DNA of 64,000 nt from NCBI RefSeq assembly GCF_004138485.1, contig NZ_RYEV01000003.1, positions 496,001 through 560,000 on the forward strand. The letters run 5' to 3'. A model generated the notes under the pieces. It was not told where the DNA came from, made no database searches, and was given only the letters and a program-made list of their open reading frames with translations. Positions 7,830-16,355 of this stretch are shown piece after piece. Positions within the stretch are counted from its first letter, which is position 1, and each line of letters begins with the position of its first letter. Source of the stretch: Peristeroidobacter soli (lineage in GTDB: Bacteria; Pseudomonadota; Gammaproteobacteria; Steroidobacterales; Steroidobacteraceae). The position numbers and the translations under genes were made by a program.

Positions 7830-9500
7830 TCAGAAGGACTTCTTGGTTTCGATCAACAATTGCAGGGAATCGATGTCGTTGCGCCGGTTCAGCGGCATCG
7901 CCAGATCGATGTGCAGCACATTGCCCAGGCCGGAACGGGCGCTGCCGAGTCGCAAACCGATACCGACATCGGAGAGCCAGCCTGCGGGGGCCGCGGCATA
8001 TTGATCCTGCCCCCAGGCGCGGCCGGTATCGAAGAACACGGCGCCGCCGACGTTCACCAGCTTCAGCGGTTGCCAGTTGCTGTAGAAGCGCTCTTCCAGG
8101 GTCACCAGGGCGTTGGTCTTACCCGCCTGATAGCGCAATGGGTAGCCGCGCAGACCGTTGTCGCCGCCCAGCAGGAGCTGTTTCTCCGGATCGAGATTGG
8201 AGGTGAGCGACGCAGTGACCGAGGCAAAGAACACCCGGTGCTCGGACTGGCGCAGATAAAAGCGGCTGTTGGCGTCGAGCACCGCGTCGGCGACCGAGCC
8301 GCCTTCCAATCGGCCATGCCAGCCCACGCTATTGATGAGATAACGCTCGTGACTGAGATCGGCGCCGGCGGCCAGCTCGCCGCTCAAGACCAGAGCATCG
8401 CGTGTCGAGCCGAACACGGTGCTGGCGAAGCCTGCTTCGAAGCGGGCGCTGCGGCCCAGATGAACGTCTTCGGTGCGGCCGATCTGATCCAGGTTGCGCG
8501 TGCTCAGATAATTGTCTTCGAGCATTTCGATGCCGACCCAGGGATACGCGACCGTGCGATCGTCGGGCAGCGCCACGTTGGGCTCATCCAGGCGTGTGGT
8601 GAAAGAGCGCTCGTCGTAGCGGAAGCCGCCGAGATAGCGCGTGGTCCAGCCATCGTGCAGGCCGGACGAAATGCCGCCGCCGATTTCGAACAGTCGCTCG
8701 CCCATCTCGAAACGTTCGATACGTTTGCCGAGCGAGTAACGTGAGATCGCGCTGTCGATGTCGGACGCACCGACATTGGCACTCCAGCGGGAGTCGAGTG
8801 CATAGAACGGCCGGGACAGACCCAATGCCTTTTCGGTGCCGTCGCTCATCGATGAATAAGCGGTGGAGAGCGTCCACCAGCTGCCGAACAGATGCGGATC
8901 GACGTAAGTCAGGCGCCAGGCCGTGCGATCGACGTCGCTGCTGCGCTCCATCGCGACCTGCTTTCCCAAGCCGAGAAAATTGGTGTCCTGGAATTTCAAG
9001 CGCGTGCTGTTCTCGCCGCCTTTGCGGCCGAAGGAAAAACCGGGATTCAGGGTCCAGACGTCGTGCACGCGCACCTCGACGTCGACGGTGTTGTCCTCAT
9101 TGTAGCGGAGCACGGTGACGGAGGCTTCATTGAGATAGCGCTGGTCGCGGAGCAAACGTGCAGTTTCATCGAGCACGCGGCGATGAAAGGGCTCGCCGCT
9201 TTGGAATAACAACTGCTGACGCACTGTTTCGTCGTGCGTGGAAATATGCAAACCGTTGACGACGCGATAGGGCGCCGCCAGCGACGTTGTCGTTTCTTCG
9301 AACACCTCGTCGATGCGAATTTCGATGCGGCCGATGGTGGCGCCGCGTTTCTCGAGCTCGGCGTCCGGCGGCAGGTGTGCTTGATCGAATGCGAGTCGGC
9401 CGGGAAGCATCGCGACTTTGGTGTCGCTGGCGTGGACCAGAGGTGCGACGAACAGCGTCGACGCGGTAGTAGTGATCGCAAACGTGGTGAAGCGTCGCAT
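7830..9500 (-). CDS. Omp85-superfamily outer-membrane protein (BamA/TamA-like, not BamA)
   Basis: A 556-residue exported protein. The signal peptide (MRRFTTFAITTTASTLFVAPLVHA) is followed by one or two POTRA-like repeats (about residues 50-170, with RRVLDETARLLRDQRYL) and a 16-stranded-type barrel. GGDNGLRGYPLRY (about residue 450) is the conserved loop-6 RGY motif of Omp85 proteins, and the chain ends in phenylalanine (ETKKSF), as outer-membrane barrels do. It is shorter than BamA (five POTRA, about 800 residues) and lies in a Fec-type operon, so it is more likely a specialised lipid or protein translocator. The substrate is unknown. Confidence 0.8.
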   Translation of the reverse strand: MRRFTTFAITTTASTLFVAPLVHASDTKVAMLPGRLAFDQAHLPPDAELEKRGATIGRIEIRIDEVFEETTTSLAAPYRVVNGLHISTHDETVRQQLLFQSGEPFHRRVLDETARLLRDQRYLNEASVTVLRYNEDNTVDVEVRVHDVWTLNPGFSFGRKGGENSTRLKFQDTNFLGLGKQVAMERSSDVDRTAWRLTYVDPHLFGSWWTLSTAYSSMSDGTEKALGLSRPFYALDSRWSANVGASDIDSAISRYSLGKRIERFEMGERLFEIGGGISSGLHDGWTTRYLGGFRYDERSFTTRLDEPNVALPDDRTVAYPWVGIEMLEDNYLSTRNLDQIGRTEDVHLGRSARFEAGFASTVFGSTRDALVLSGELAAGADLSHERYLINSVGWHGRLEGGSVADAVLDANSRFYLRQSEHRVFFASVTASLTSNLDPEKQLLLGGDNGLRGYPLRYQAGKTNALVTLEERFYSNWQPLKLVNVGGAVFFDTGRAWGQDQYAAAPAGWLSDVGIGLRLGSARSGLGNVLHIDLAMPLNRRNDIDSLQLLIETKKSF

Positions 9501-9554
9501 CGAACCCCCATCGCCGTTTCAGGGTCGCGATGATTCGCGACCTCGCTGAAGCGC

Positions 9555-10589
9555 TCAGTGGGTTTGACGCGTGGGCGTGGTTGAATCAATCGGCGCGAGC
9601 TCGATGCCGATCTCGTCCGACTTTGTTTGATAACGACGCAGCTGGGTCGTTGCGAGCACCGTGGTCAATGCCACATCTGCATCGAGACCCGCGATGGAAC
9701 CGCGCAGTTTCACTGCTTCGGCGGCCGCTGCGGCTTGCGGTGTGGAATAAACGAGATGACGGCCCGTCTCGCGAGCGATCCATTGCAGGAACAGCGCCAG
9801 CGACTGATTGTCGATGTCGAAATCAGGCGCGGCTTGCTGTGCCCAATCCCAGTGAGGATCGGTGGCGGCGAGCGCGCCGCGAGTCAGTTCGCCGGCAGTC
9901 GTCAGTCGCAATACTTGTCCCGCTTCGCCGGTGTTCGAACTGTTCGAGCTGGTCACGCGCACGCGACCTTCGCGGACGCTGACCACCATCGCATCGGAGT
10001 GAGCGCGCACTTCGTACTGAGTGCCGAGGTGCTGGACCGATCCGGCTGTCGTGTCGACCGTCAGAGCGTTGGCAGCGCTGAGTCCCGGCGGCGAGTCGAT
10101 GTAGATGGCGCCCGAGGCCAACGTGACGCGATCGGTCGCGTCGATGGTGAGCTTGGTATCGTGATCGAGTCGTAATGACAGGCCGTCCGTGAAAGCGACA
10201 GCGGCACGCGACTGCCCGTCGGTTTGCATGCTGTCGCCAACGTGAATGAGCTGTCCGACGTTACGAGCCTGGGCACCGCTGTCGCCGTCACTCGCCAACA
10301 GATGACCGTCGATGTTCACGATGCTGGCCACCTGCTCGGGCGCCGGCGTCAGGTATCGATAACTGAAAGTGGCGACCAATACAGCGAGCACCACGCCGGC
10401 CGCCACCCGCCAGGCAACGACGCGTTGCTGATGCTTCCTCTGTTGCACGATGGTGAGCCACTCGGCGTGCACGGCCGACATGACTTCACTGGCCGCGGCG
10501 GCGGATGGCTCGTCGCGCGCGCCAACCTCTCGAAGCAACGCTTCGATGCTGGCGTCGTTAGACTCGGGTTCGTCGGGTACCGTCGTCAT
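9555..10589 (-). CDS. FecR-like anti-sigma factor
   Basis: A 344-residue single-pass membrane protein. An N-terminal cytoplasmic part (about 1-60) that would hold the sigma factor is followed by one TM helix (WRVAAGVVLAVLVATFSYRYL, about 62-82) and a periplasmic FecR domain (about 110-220; beta-rich, with VGDSMQTDGQSRAAVAF and GTQYEVRAHSDAMVVSVREG). The C-terminus (about 255-330) looks like an STN-type domain, which would dock to the receptor's own STN domain. It begins four bases after the sigma gene ends, so the two are co-transcribed. Confidence 0.88.
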   Translation of the reverse strand: MTTVPDEPESNDASIEALLREVGARDEPSAAAASEVMSAVHAEWLTIVQQRKHQQRVVAWRVAAGVVLAVLVATFSYRYLTPAPEQVASIVNIDGHLLASDGDSGAQARNVGQLIHVGDSMQTDGQSRAAVAFTDGLSLRLDHDTKLTIDATDRVTLASGAIYIDSPPGLSAANALTVDTTAGSVQHLGTQYEVRAHSDAMVVSVREGRVRVTSSNSSNTGEAGQVLRLTTAGELTRGALAATDPHWDWAQQAAPDFDIDNQSLALFLQWIARETGRHLVYSTPQAAAAAEAVKLRGSIAGLDADVALTTVLATTQLRRYQTKSDEIGIELAPIDSTTPTRQTH

Positions 10590-10593
10590 GGCG

Positions 10594-11217
10594 CTACTTT
10601 CTCATACCGGCGAGCACGTCGCTCGCAGTCGACCCAAAGACAGTTTCCAAAGCCTCGCGAAATGCCGTGCGGGCGCGGGCCAGCAGCGATTGCGCCGCTA
10701 TGTGTCCGACGCCGAGCAGCTCGCCGATCTCCTCGACGCTGCGTCCCTCGATATATTTCCATTCCAGCACATCGCCATAACGCGATGGCAGCCGATCCAG
10801 GACGGATTGCACCAGCCGGCGGGTCTCGGCGGTGCCATAGCCCTGCATGGGCTCGTCCGAGGCGGGCGCGGCGATGGATTCCAACGCCTCGCGCAGACCC
10901 GGAGTGTCGTCGATCAGCACTACGTTCTGATGATGCCGCTTGTGAGCGCGCAGATGGTCCGCAATCTGGCGCCGACAGATCTGGCACAACCAGCTGAACA
11001 GGGCCGCCTCGCCGCGGAAACCGGCCAGACCGCGCATTGCTTTGACCAGCGTTGCTTGCACCACTTCTTTACAGGCCTCGGCGTCGTTGCCCAGCCTGGG
11101 CAGGGCAAACCGGTAGACACGCGGAAAATAAGTTTCGAAAAAGCGCCGAAAAGCGGCCTCATCCCCGCGCAACATGGCGGCGATCAGAGCGTTATCGGTG
11201 CTTTGTTCTGAGCTCAC
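10594..11217 (-). CDS. ECF RNA polymerase sigma factor (FecI-type)
   Basis: A 207-residue extracytoplasmic-function sigma factor. Region 2 is at about residues 25-95 (FETYFPRVYRFALPRLGND, FSWLCQICRRQIADHLR) and region 4 at about 135-190 (LPSRYGDVLEWKYIEGRSVEEI, IAAQSLLARARTAFREALE). It should drive its own operon when the STN receptor and FecR-like partner signal ligand binding. The start is a GTG at 11217. It is followed at once by its FecR partner, and preceded 40 bp upstream on the same strand by the phosphoethanolamine transferase. Confidence 0.9.
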   Translation of the reverse strand: MSSEQSTDNALIAAMLRGDEAAFRRFFETYFPRVYRFALPRLGNDAEACKEVVQATLVKAMRGLAGFRGEAALFSWLCQICRRQIADHLRAHKRHHQNVVLIDDTPGLREALESIAAPASDEPMQGYGTAETRRLVQSVLDRLPSRYGDVLEWKYIEGRSVEEIGELLGVGHIAAQSLLARARTAFREALETVFGSTASDVLAGMRK

Positions 11218-11257
11218 TTGATAGGTAAGACGGGCAAGGGCGCCAAATCAATCGCCG

Positions 11258-12955
11258 CTACTCGGCGCCGCCACCACGGCGACAGCCGGCGATCAGGTCC
11301 AGGCGCCGATCATAGGCCTGGTTGCGCATTTCGGCTGCCCCCAGCACCGTGTGATAGAAAAAATCGTGGCTGATCGGCAACTTGGCTTCGGTGCCCAGGC
11401 AGTCCGGCTGCAGCTGGGTGCGTCGGACATAACCCTCCGAGGTCCACATCAGCATGGGCACTTCCTTCTGCGCGGCCGGCGCGAAGGCGTACGGCATGCC
11501 GTGTAAGTAAATGCCATTCTCACCCAGCGACTCGCCATGGTCGGAGACATAAATCAGCAGGCTGTCGATCCGCGAGCTGGCCTCACGCAGCATTCTTATC
11601 TGGCTGGCGAGCACATGGTCCGTGTACGCGATCGTGTTGTCGTACGCGTTGGTGATTTCCTGCTGAGTGCAGTGCTGGAGCTGATTGGAGTGGCACGCCG
11701 GCCGGAAGCGCTCGAACTCCGGCGGATAGCGCTCCGAGTAGTACGGGCCGTGGCTGCCCTTCTGATGAAATACGATCACCGTATCGCGCTCGATCTTGCG
11801 CAGGGTCTGCGGCAGATCGTCGAGCATCACGGCGTCGAAACAGTTCGAATCGGTGCAGTACCGCCGGTCCGGGTGCTGGTTGTAGTCGACGCTGGTCACG
11901 CGGCCGCAGACGCCTTTGCAACCGGAGTTGTTGTCGCGCCATTGCACGTCGAAGCCAGCCTGAACCAGCGAGTCGAGCAGGTTCTTGTAGCGACCCGCCT
12001 CATCGACTTTGAACTCGGTGCGCGGCAGATGTGAGAACAGACACGGCACCGAGATGGCCGTCGAGGTGCCGCACGACGCCGTGTTCGAGAAATAAGTGAC
12101 GCCGGAGATCTGCTTCAGCTCGGGATTGGTCTCGCGAGCGTAGCCGCCCAATTGGAAGTTCGCGGCCCGCGCGGTCTCGCCAACCACCAGGAACAACACC
12201 AGCGGCTTGCTCGAAGTCGCCGTCGTGCGCTCGATCTTGCCGGCGGGATCGATCAGCGGCACGTCGGCGCGCGACTTGCGACTGTCGGAGAGCAGGCCGG
12301 TCATGCTGACGAGCTGGGCTATCGGATTGAGCGTATAGCGAATCGGCTTGTGCTCGCGAAAGTATGTCGCATAGTCGGCCGAGTTGGCGAACACGCCCGC
12401 GAAAGCCACGCCGAGCCCGGCGACGATGGCGATGGCGCGTCGCCGAAGTTGCGAGCGCCAGTTCGTTGCCGGCAATCGAACCCGCCACACCAGCAACGCG
12501 GGCAGTACTCCCAGCAGCGTGACATGCAGAGCCAGATCGCCGTTCATCAACGCGCCGGCCTCGGCGCGGTCGGTCTGGATCACGTTGCGCATCATCTCCT
12601 GATTCATGATGGCGCCGTACTCGCTCATGAAGTACGCGCCGAGCGCGGCGGCGATGAACATCAGGCTGGCGGCCGCCCGCATCACCCGGCGAGTCGGCGC
12701 CAACAGCAGCAACAGCGCCAGCACCACCCATGCGAGAACGCCGAGCGACGCCATGAACAGTGCCGAACCCACGCTTGGGTGCCACATGGCCTGAGCCGAC
12801 AGTTCCCAGAAGCGGACGTTGTACAGGACCAGCCAGATGAAGGAGACGCCGAACGCGAAGGCGACATCCGAGGCGCAGGGAATTCCGCCGGCCCAGCGTT
12901 CGCGTAGACGGATCGACAAGGGCAGTGACGGGGCCGCAACGGGTTGAGTTTGCAT
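11258..12955 (-). CDS. eptA: EptA/MCR-type lipid A phosphoethanolamine transferase
   Basis: A 565-residue inner-membrane enzyme with five N-terminal TM helices (about residues 30-190) and a periplasmic alkaline-phosphatase-like catalytic domain. Visible metal and catalytic residues are E260 in VVGETARAANF, the nucleophile T297 in SCGTSTAISVPC, H402 in QKGSHGPYY, D472-H473 in SDHGES and H485 in IYLHGMPYA. Cysteines that form disulphides in this family are present. It moves phosphoethanolamine from phosphatidylethanolamine to lipid A, lowering surface charge and giving polymyxin tolerance in relatives. The neighbouring ArnT-like gene and PAP2 phosphatase fit a lipid A theme. It is divergent from the ArnT-like gene with 143 bp between them. 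Confidence 0.9.
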   Translation of the reverse strand: MQTQPVAAPSLPLSIRLRERWAGGIPCASDVAFAFGVSFIWLVLYNVRFWELSAQAMWHPSVGSALFMASLGVLAWVVLALLLLLAPTRRVMRAAASLMFIAAALGAYFMSEYGAIMNQEMMRNVIQTDRAEAGALMNGDLALHVTLLGVLPALLVWRVRLPATNWRSQLRRRAIAIVAGLGVAFAGVFANSADYATYFREHKPIRYTLNPIAQLVSMTGLLSDSRKSRADVPLIDPAGKIERTTATSSKPLVLFLVVGETARAANFQLGGYARETNPELKQISGVTYFSNTASCGTSTAISVPCLFSHLPRTEFKVDEAGRYKNLLDSLVQAGFDVQWRDNNSGCKGVCGRVTSVDYNQHPDRRYCTDSNCFDAVMLDDLPQTLRKIERDTVIVFHQKGSHGPYYSERYPPEFERFRPACHSNQLQHCTQQEITNAYDNTIAYTDHVLASQIRMLREASSRIDSLLIYVSDHGESLGENGIYLHGMPYAFAPAAQKEVPMLMWTSEGYVRRTQLQPDCLGTEAKLPISHDFFYHTVLGAAEMRNQAYDRRLDLIAGCRRGGGAE

Positions 12956-13098
12956 CGCTTCGTTGGACGTTCGTCCATACGGCGATCAATCGAACAAAAA
13001 AGTCCCGAAATCGCGATTGGTTTTTCCCGCAGGGGCCGTCCAACCCGGATTTGCGGTCGGTCAGTGCATAATCAGCGCCGCAATGAGGGTAAGAACGA

Positions 13099-14844
13099 AT
13101 GATGCAGGCGAGTTGGGTGCAAGGGTTGTTCCGTGTGGGCAGTAACAGCACACGCGACGTCCGACTCGACCTTTTCTGGCTGGTGGGGCTCGGCTTGCTG
13201 CTCATCGCGACCGGCCTCGGGCTGCGCGATCCCTGGCCCGCCGACGAGCCGCGCTTCGCGCTGATCGTTCGCGACATGGTGGCCACCGGCGACTGGCTGG
13301 TGCCGCGAGTGGGTGGCGATGTCTACGCCGACAAGCCGCCGCTGTTCTTCTGGATCATGGGGCTGTGCCTGACGGTGGTCGGTTCGTTGCGAATCGCCTT
13401 TCTGGTGCCTTCCTTGTTGAGCGGCCTGGCGTGCCTGCTGCTCATCTACGATCTCGGCCGTCGTCTCTGGAATCGCGAGACCGGGCTGGCGGCCGCGCTG
13501 GCATTGCTGCTGACGGTGCAATTTGTCTGGCAAGTACGCCAGGCGCAGATCGATGCGACGTTGCTGTTTTGGGTGGTGCTCGGTCTGTATGGCCTGGTGC
13601 GCCACTTGCTACTCGGGCCCTCGTGGGGCTGGTACGCGGTGGGTTGGGCGGCCGCCGGATTCGGTGTGATCACCAAAGGCGTCGGCTTCCTGCCGTTGTT
13701 GATCCTGATTCCTTTTGCGGTGATGCGCGGCCCGCGTTGGTCGCCGCGCATGCAAGGCTCGAGCGTCGCGTTGTGGTTCATCGGGCCAGTGGCCTTCTTG
13801 CTCGCGGTGGGGACGTGGCTGGTGCCGATGCTGCTGGCGGCCAACGCCGATCCGACCATCGCGGCCTATCGCGACGAGATCCTGTTTCATCAAACCGTCG
13901 GGCGTTACACCGACGCGTGGCATCACCGCGAGCCGTTCTGGTATTTCATCGTTCAGGTGATTCCGGGCCTGTGGTTGCCACTCACACTGTTGTTGCCGTG
14001 GCTCGCGCCTCGATGGCTCAAAGCCTGGCAGTCGGGTGACTTGCGAGTTGCATTGCTCACCGCTTGGGTCGTGCTGGTCGTGTTGTTCTTCAGTTTCAGC
14101 AGCGGCAAGCGGGGTGTTTATGTGCTACCCGCGGTGCCGGCACTCGCGCTTGCGACCGGGCCGTATCTGCTGGAACTGATTCAGCGTCGCGGCGTGCAGC
14201 GGGCGATGTTCATTCTGGCGGCGCTGCTCGCGACGGTGTGTCTGCTGGGCGCGATCTACGTGTCTCATTTGCGACCGGATAAACGTCTCGAGTTGATCGC
14301 CAGCTACGAGATCGATGTCTTCGGTCCGTTGCTATTGATCGGCGTCACCGGCGCTCTGATCTGCGCACTCACGAGGCCCGTGCGAGGAGTCCTCGCGTAC
14401 ACGGGAATGCTCGCCGTCGTGTTGCTCACGGTGAGCTACTGGGTCAACCCGGCGATGAACACTGCCCGCTCGGGCCAGGCATTCATCAATCGTGTCGAGC
14501 AGATGGACGATCCGAGCGCCGAGCTCGGCTTCGTCGGCTTCAAGGAGCAGTATCTGCTCAACGTGCATCGCCCCATCGTTCATTTCGGGCACGCGCGCTG
14601 GCGAGAAGCCGATCAAGAAGCAGCGGACGCAGCGCTCTGGTTGAGCGGTTCGCCGAGTCGTCAGTTGGTCGTCAGTGATTACGCGCGGAAGCTGTGCTTC
14701 GCCGACACGGCCAGTCAGTCTCTGGGCACGGCCAATCGCTCGGAATGGTTCATCGTGCGCGGCAAGCCGAGCGGGCAGTGCGTGGCCCGGGGCAAACCGG
14801 CGGCGCTATATCGCTACGCGCCGCCACCGCGGGCTGCCGACTGA
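13099..14844 (+). CDS. ArnT-like GT-C glycosyltransferase (GT39/83 family)
   Basis: A 581-residue polytopic protein. Its first periplasmic loop carries DPWPADEPRFALIVRDM and VYADKPPLFFWI, the signature of ArnT-type transferases that use undecaprenyl-phosphate sugars. About 11-12 hydrophobic helices follow, with a C-terminal periplasmic domain. ArnT adds 4-amino-4-deoxy-L-arabinose to lipid A, but no arnBCADEF set is visible nearby, so the sugar may differ. GAGGG at 13085-13089 supports the ATG at 13099. It is convergent with sodC, with one base between the stops. Confidence 0.8.
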   Translation: MMQASWVQGLFRVGSNSTRDVRLDLFWLVGLGLLLIATGLGLRDPWPADEPRFALIVRDMVATGDWLVPRVGGDVYADKPPLFFWIMGLCLTVVGSLRIAFLVPSLLSGLACLLLIYDLGRRLWNRETGLAAALALLLTVQFVWQVRQAQIDATLLFWVVLGLYGLVRHLLLGPSWGWYAVGWAAAGFGVITKGVGFLPLLILIPFAVMRGPRWSPRMQGSSVALWFIGPVAFLLAVGTWLVPMLLAANADPTIAAYRDEILFHQTVGRYTDAWHHREPFWYFIVQVIPGLWLPLTLLLPWLAPRWLKAWQSGDLRVALLTAWVVLVVLFFSFSSGKRGVYVLPAVPALALATGPYLLELIQRRGVQRAMFILAALLATVCLLGAIYVSHLRPDKRLELIASYEIDVFGPLLLIGVTGALICALTRPVRGVLAYTGMLAVVLLTVSYWVNPAMNTARSGQAFINRVEQMDDPSAELGFVGFKEQYLLNVHRPIVHFGHARWREADQEAADAALWLSGSPSRQLVVSDYARKLCFADTASQSLGTANRSEWFIVRGKPSGQCVARGKPAALYRYAPPPRAAD

Positions 14845-14845
14845 A

Positions 14846-15460
14846 TCAATTCGTCTGAATCGCCACGACGCCGCAAGCGATGCGGTCGCCGGAGTTGCCG
14901 GACGGCTGCGTCGCGTAGTCGTCGGGCTTGGCATGTATCACGATGGCCTTGCCGAGAATGTCGTTCGGCTGACCCGTCTGCAATGAAACATCGTGATTGT
15001 CGATGCTCACCTCGGCCACGCCTTGCGCATCCGACTTCACGTTCAGCATGTCACCGGCGTGATGCGGCTGAGCTTGCGGGTTGCCATGGTTCTGGCTACC
15101 TGGATTGAAGTGGGCGCCGGCACTGGTCGCGTCGGGCGCGCTGCAATCGCCTTTCTCATGAAAATGAAAACCGAACTCGCTGTCCGGTGGCAGGCCCTGA
15201 ACCATGCCCGAAATTTTTACGCCCGTGCCGGCGGCTGTAATTTTCAAAGCACCGTTGGCTGTGTTGCCTTTAGTGGGTGAGAGCTTCACGGCCGCGCCAG
15301 CGGTGGCCTCGGCGGTCGCTGTGGTGTCGGGCTCGGTAGTTGTTGCAACTGAAGGTCCGTCACCCGCCGGTGGTGGCGCGGCGGACGTTGGAGCAGCGTG
15401 CTCTTTTTGACCACAGGCGGCGAGCAATAGAGCGGCTGCGATCAGGCTGGCAGTTTTCAT
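14846..15460 (-). CDS. sodC: Lipoprotein Cu,Zn superoxide dismutase
   Basis: A 204-residue periplasmic or membrane-anchored enzyme that dismutates superoxide. The signal peptide ends in a lipobox (LLAAC, Cys16), and a threonine/alanine-rich linker of about 40 residues leads to the SodC domain. Metal ligands are visible: GFHFHEKGDC (two Cu histidines), HFNP, NPQAQPHHAGD (Zn histidines and Asp) and VIHAKPDDY (the last Cu histidine). The two cysteines of the family disulphide are present (GDCSAP, IACGVV). The start at 15460 has GAGGTG upstream and yields the signal peptide; the longer frame to 15568 is rejected. Confidence 0.93.
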   Translation of the reverse strand: MKTASLIAAALLLAACGQKEHAAPTSAAPPPAGDGPSVATTTEPDTTATAEATAGAAVKLSPTKGNTANGALKITAAGTGVKISGMVQGLPPDSEFGFHFHEKGDCSAPDATSAGAHFNPGSQNHGNPQAQPHHAGDMLNVKSDAQGVAEVSIDNHDVSLQTGQPNDILGKAIVIHAKPDDYATQPSGNSGDRIACGVVAIQTN

Positions 15461-15946
15461 CGGAGCACCTCGCGTGAACGAACCGAGGTTAATCCGTGAC
15501 GCATTGATTGCGTTCCGCGCGAACGGCGAGATGAAATTACATTTTGTTTTGTTTCTTCTGAAAATCATGGGGTGTCACGGCTGCGTCACTCCAGGATGTG
15601 GCCAATAATCCGCGCCGGCAATGTATTCGTCGACACCGGCGGCTCACGCGACCGTACGCTCGAGCTGAACGCCACTTATTAAGAAGTCGACCGTCGCGGG
15701 GCGGCCAGCTCAGCGTGCTGGCCAAGCAATCCGCGACCTGGGCTCGGATCGACGTGCGCGGCGCCGACGGCAAGCGGGCTCGGCCCGGCATCTACCTGAA
15801 CTGAGCTTCGGCTTTCGCGTAGTCGCGTCGGCTATGCGATTGATTCCCTGACGATCGTCGCTCGACTTTACGGTCGGGTGCAGGAACGATTCGTGTCCAT
15901 GCGACGTTGCCATTTTCAGGAGACGCTGACGCAAATCGAAACGAAG
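15461..15946 (+). other. Long intergenic region with a gene remnant
   Basis: About 490 bp separates divergent sodC and the receiver gene. It contains the A/T-rich sodC upstream segment (15530-15570), the degraded PHP-hydrolase C-terminus described separately, and a 140-bp leader before the receiver gene. I see no RNA gene or terminator in it. Confidence 0.5.
15602..15804 (+). pseudogene. Frameshifted remnant of a PHP-domain (CehA/McbA-like) hydrolase C-terminus
   Basis: One frame (15602-15682) reads IIRAGNVFVDTGGSRDRTLE and then stops. Another (about 15700-15804) reads WARIDVRGADGKRARPGIYL and stops. Such segments normally occur close together near the C-terminus of exported PHP-type metal hydrolases (a GxVFVD..GSRDR strand, then a LRVDVRDADGR..NPIYL strand). 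Here they lie in different frames with little between them and no metal-binding part upstream. The assignment is from memory of the family pattern. Confidence 0.35.
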
Positions 15947-16351
15947 ATGTTGATATTGGTCGTTGAGGATGAGCCCATTTGCGCGCTGAGCACGGTTGCC
16001 GAGCTGGAGCATGCGGGACACAAGACATTGGGACCGGCAGCCACCCTCGAAGAAGGGTTGGAGCTGGCACGTACCGGTCATCCGGCCCTCGCTCTCATCG
16101 ATATCGATCTGATGCACGCCGGCGACGGCGTCGAGCTGGCGAAGCGATTGCGGGACCTGCATGTCGCCGCTGTATTCGTCAGCGCTCAGCATCCGTCCGC
16201 GTTCCAGAATCAGCATCTGGCGGTGGGCTTTATCGGTAAGCCCTACAACCCCGCCGACCTGCCGCTGAGTATCGAGATCATCGCGGCGATTCTGGAAGGG
16301 AAGCCAGCGCCCGAGGCGTCGATACCGCGAGCGCTGCAGTTGTTTCATTAG
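15947..16351 (+). CDS. Single-domain response regulator
   Basis: A 134-residue protein that is only a receiver domain: acidic pocket VVEDEP at residues 5-10, phospho-acceptor aspartate in LALIDIDLMHAGDG, and the lysine in FIGKPYNPADL. No output domain follows, so it should act by protein contact, as in phosphorelays or as an adaptor to a kinase such as the REC-GAF-kinase at 3020-4588 (speculative). The ATG at 15947 opens directly into the first receiver strand; the longer frame from 15878 adds an unrelated basic leader. Confidence 0.85.
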   Translation: MLILVVEDEPICALSTVAELEHAGHKTLGPAATLEEGLELARTGHPALALIDIDLMHAGDGVELAKRLRDLHVAAVFVSAQHPSAFQNQHLAVGFIGKPYNPADLPLSIEIIAAILEGKPAPEASIPRALQLFH

Positions 16352-16355
16352 CGGA

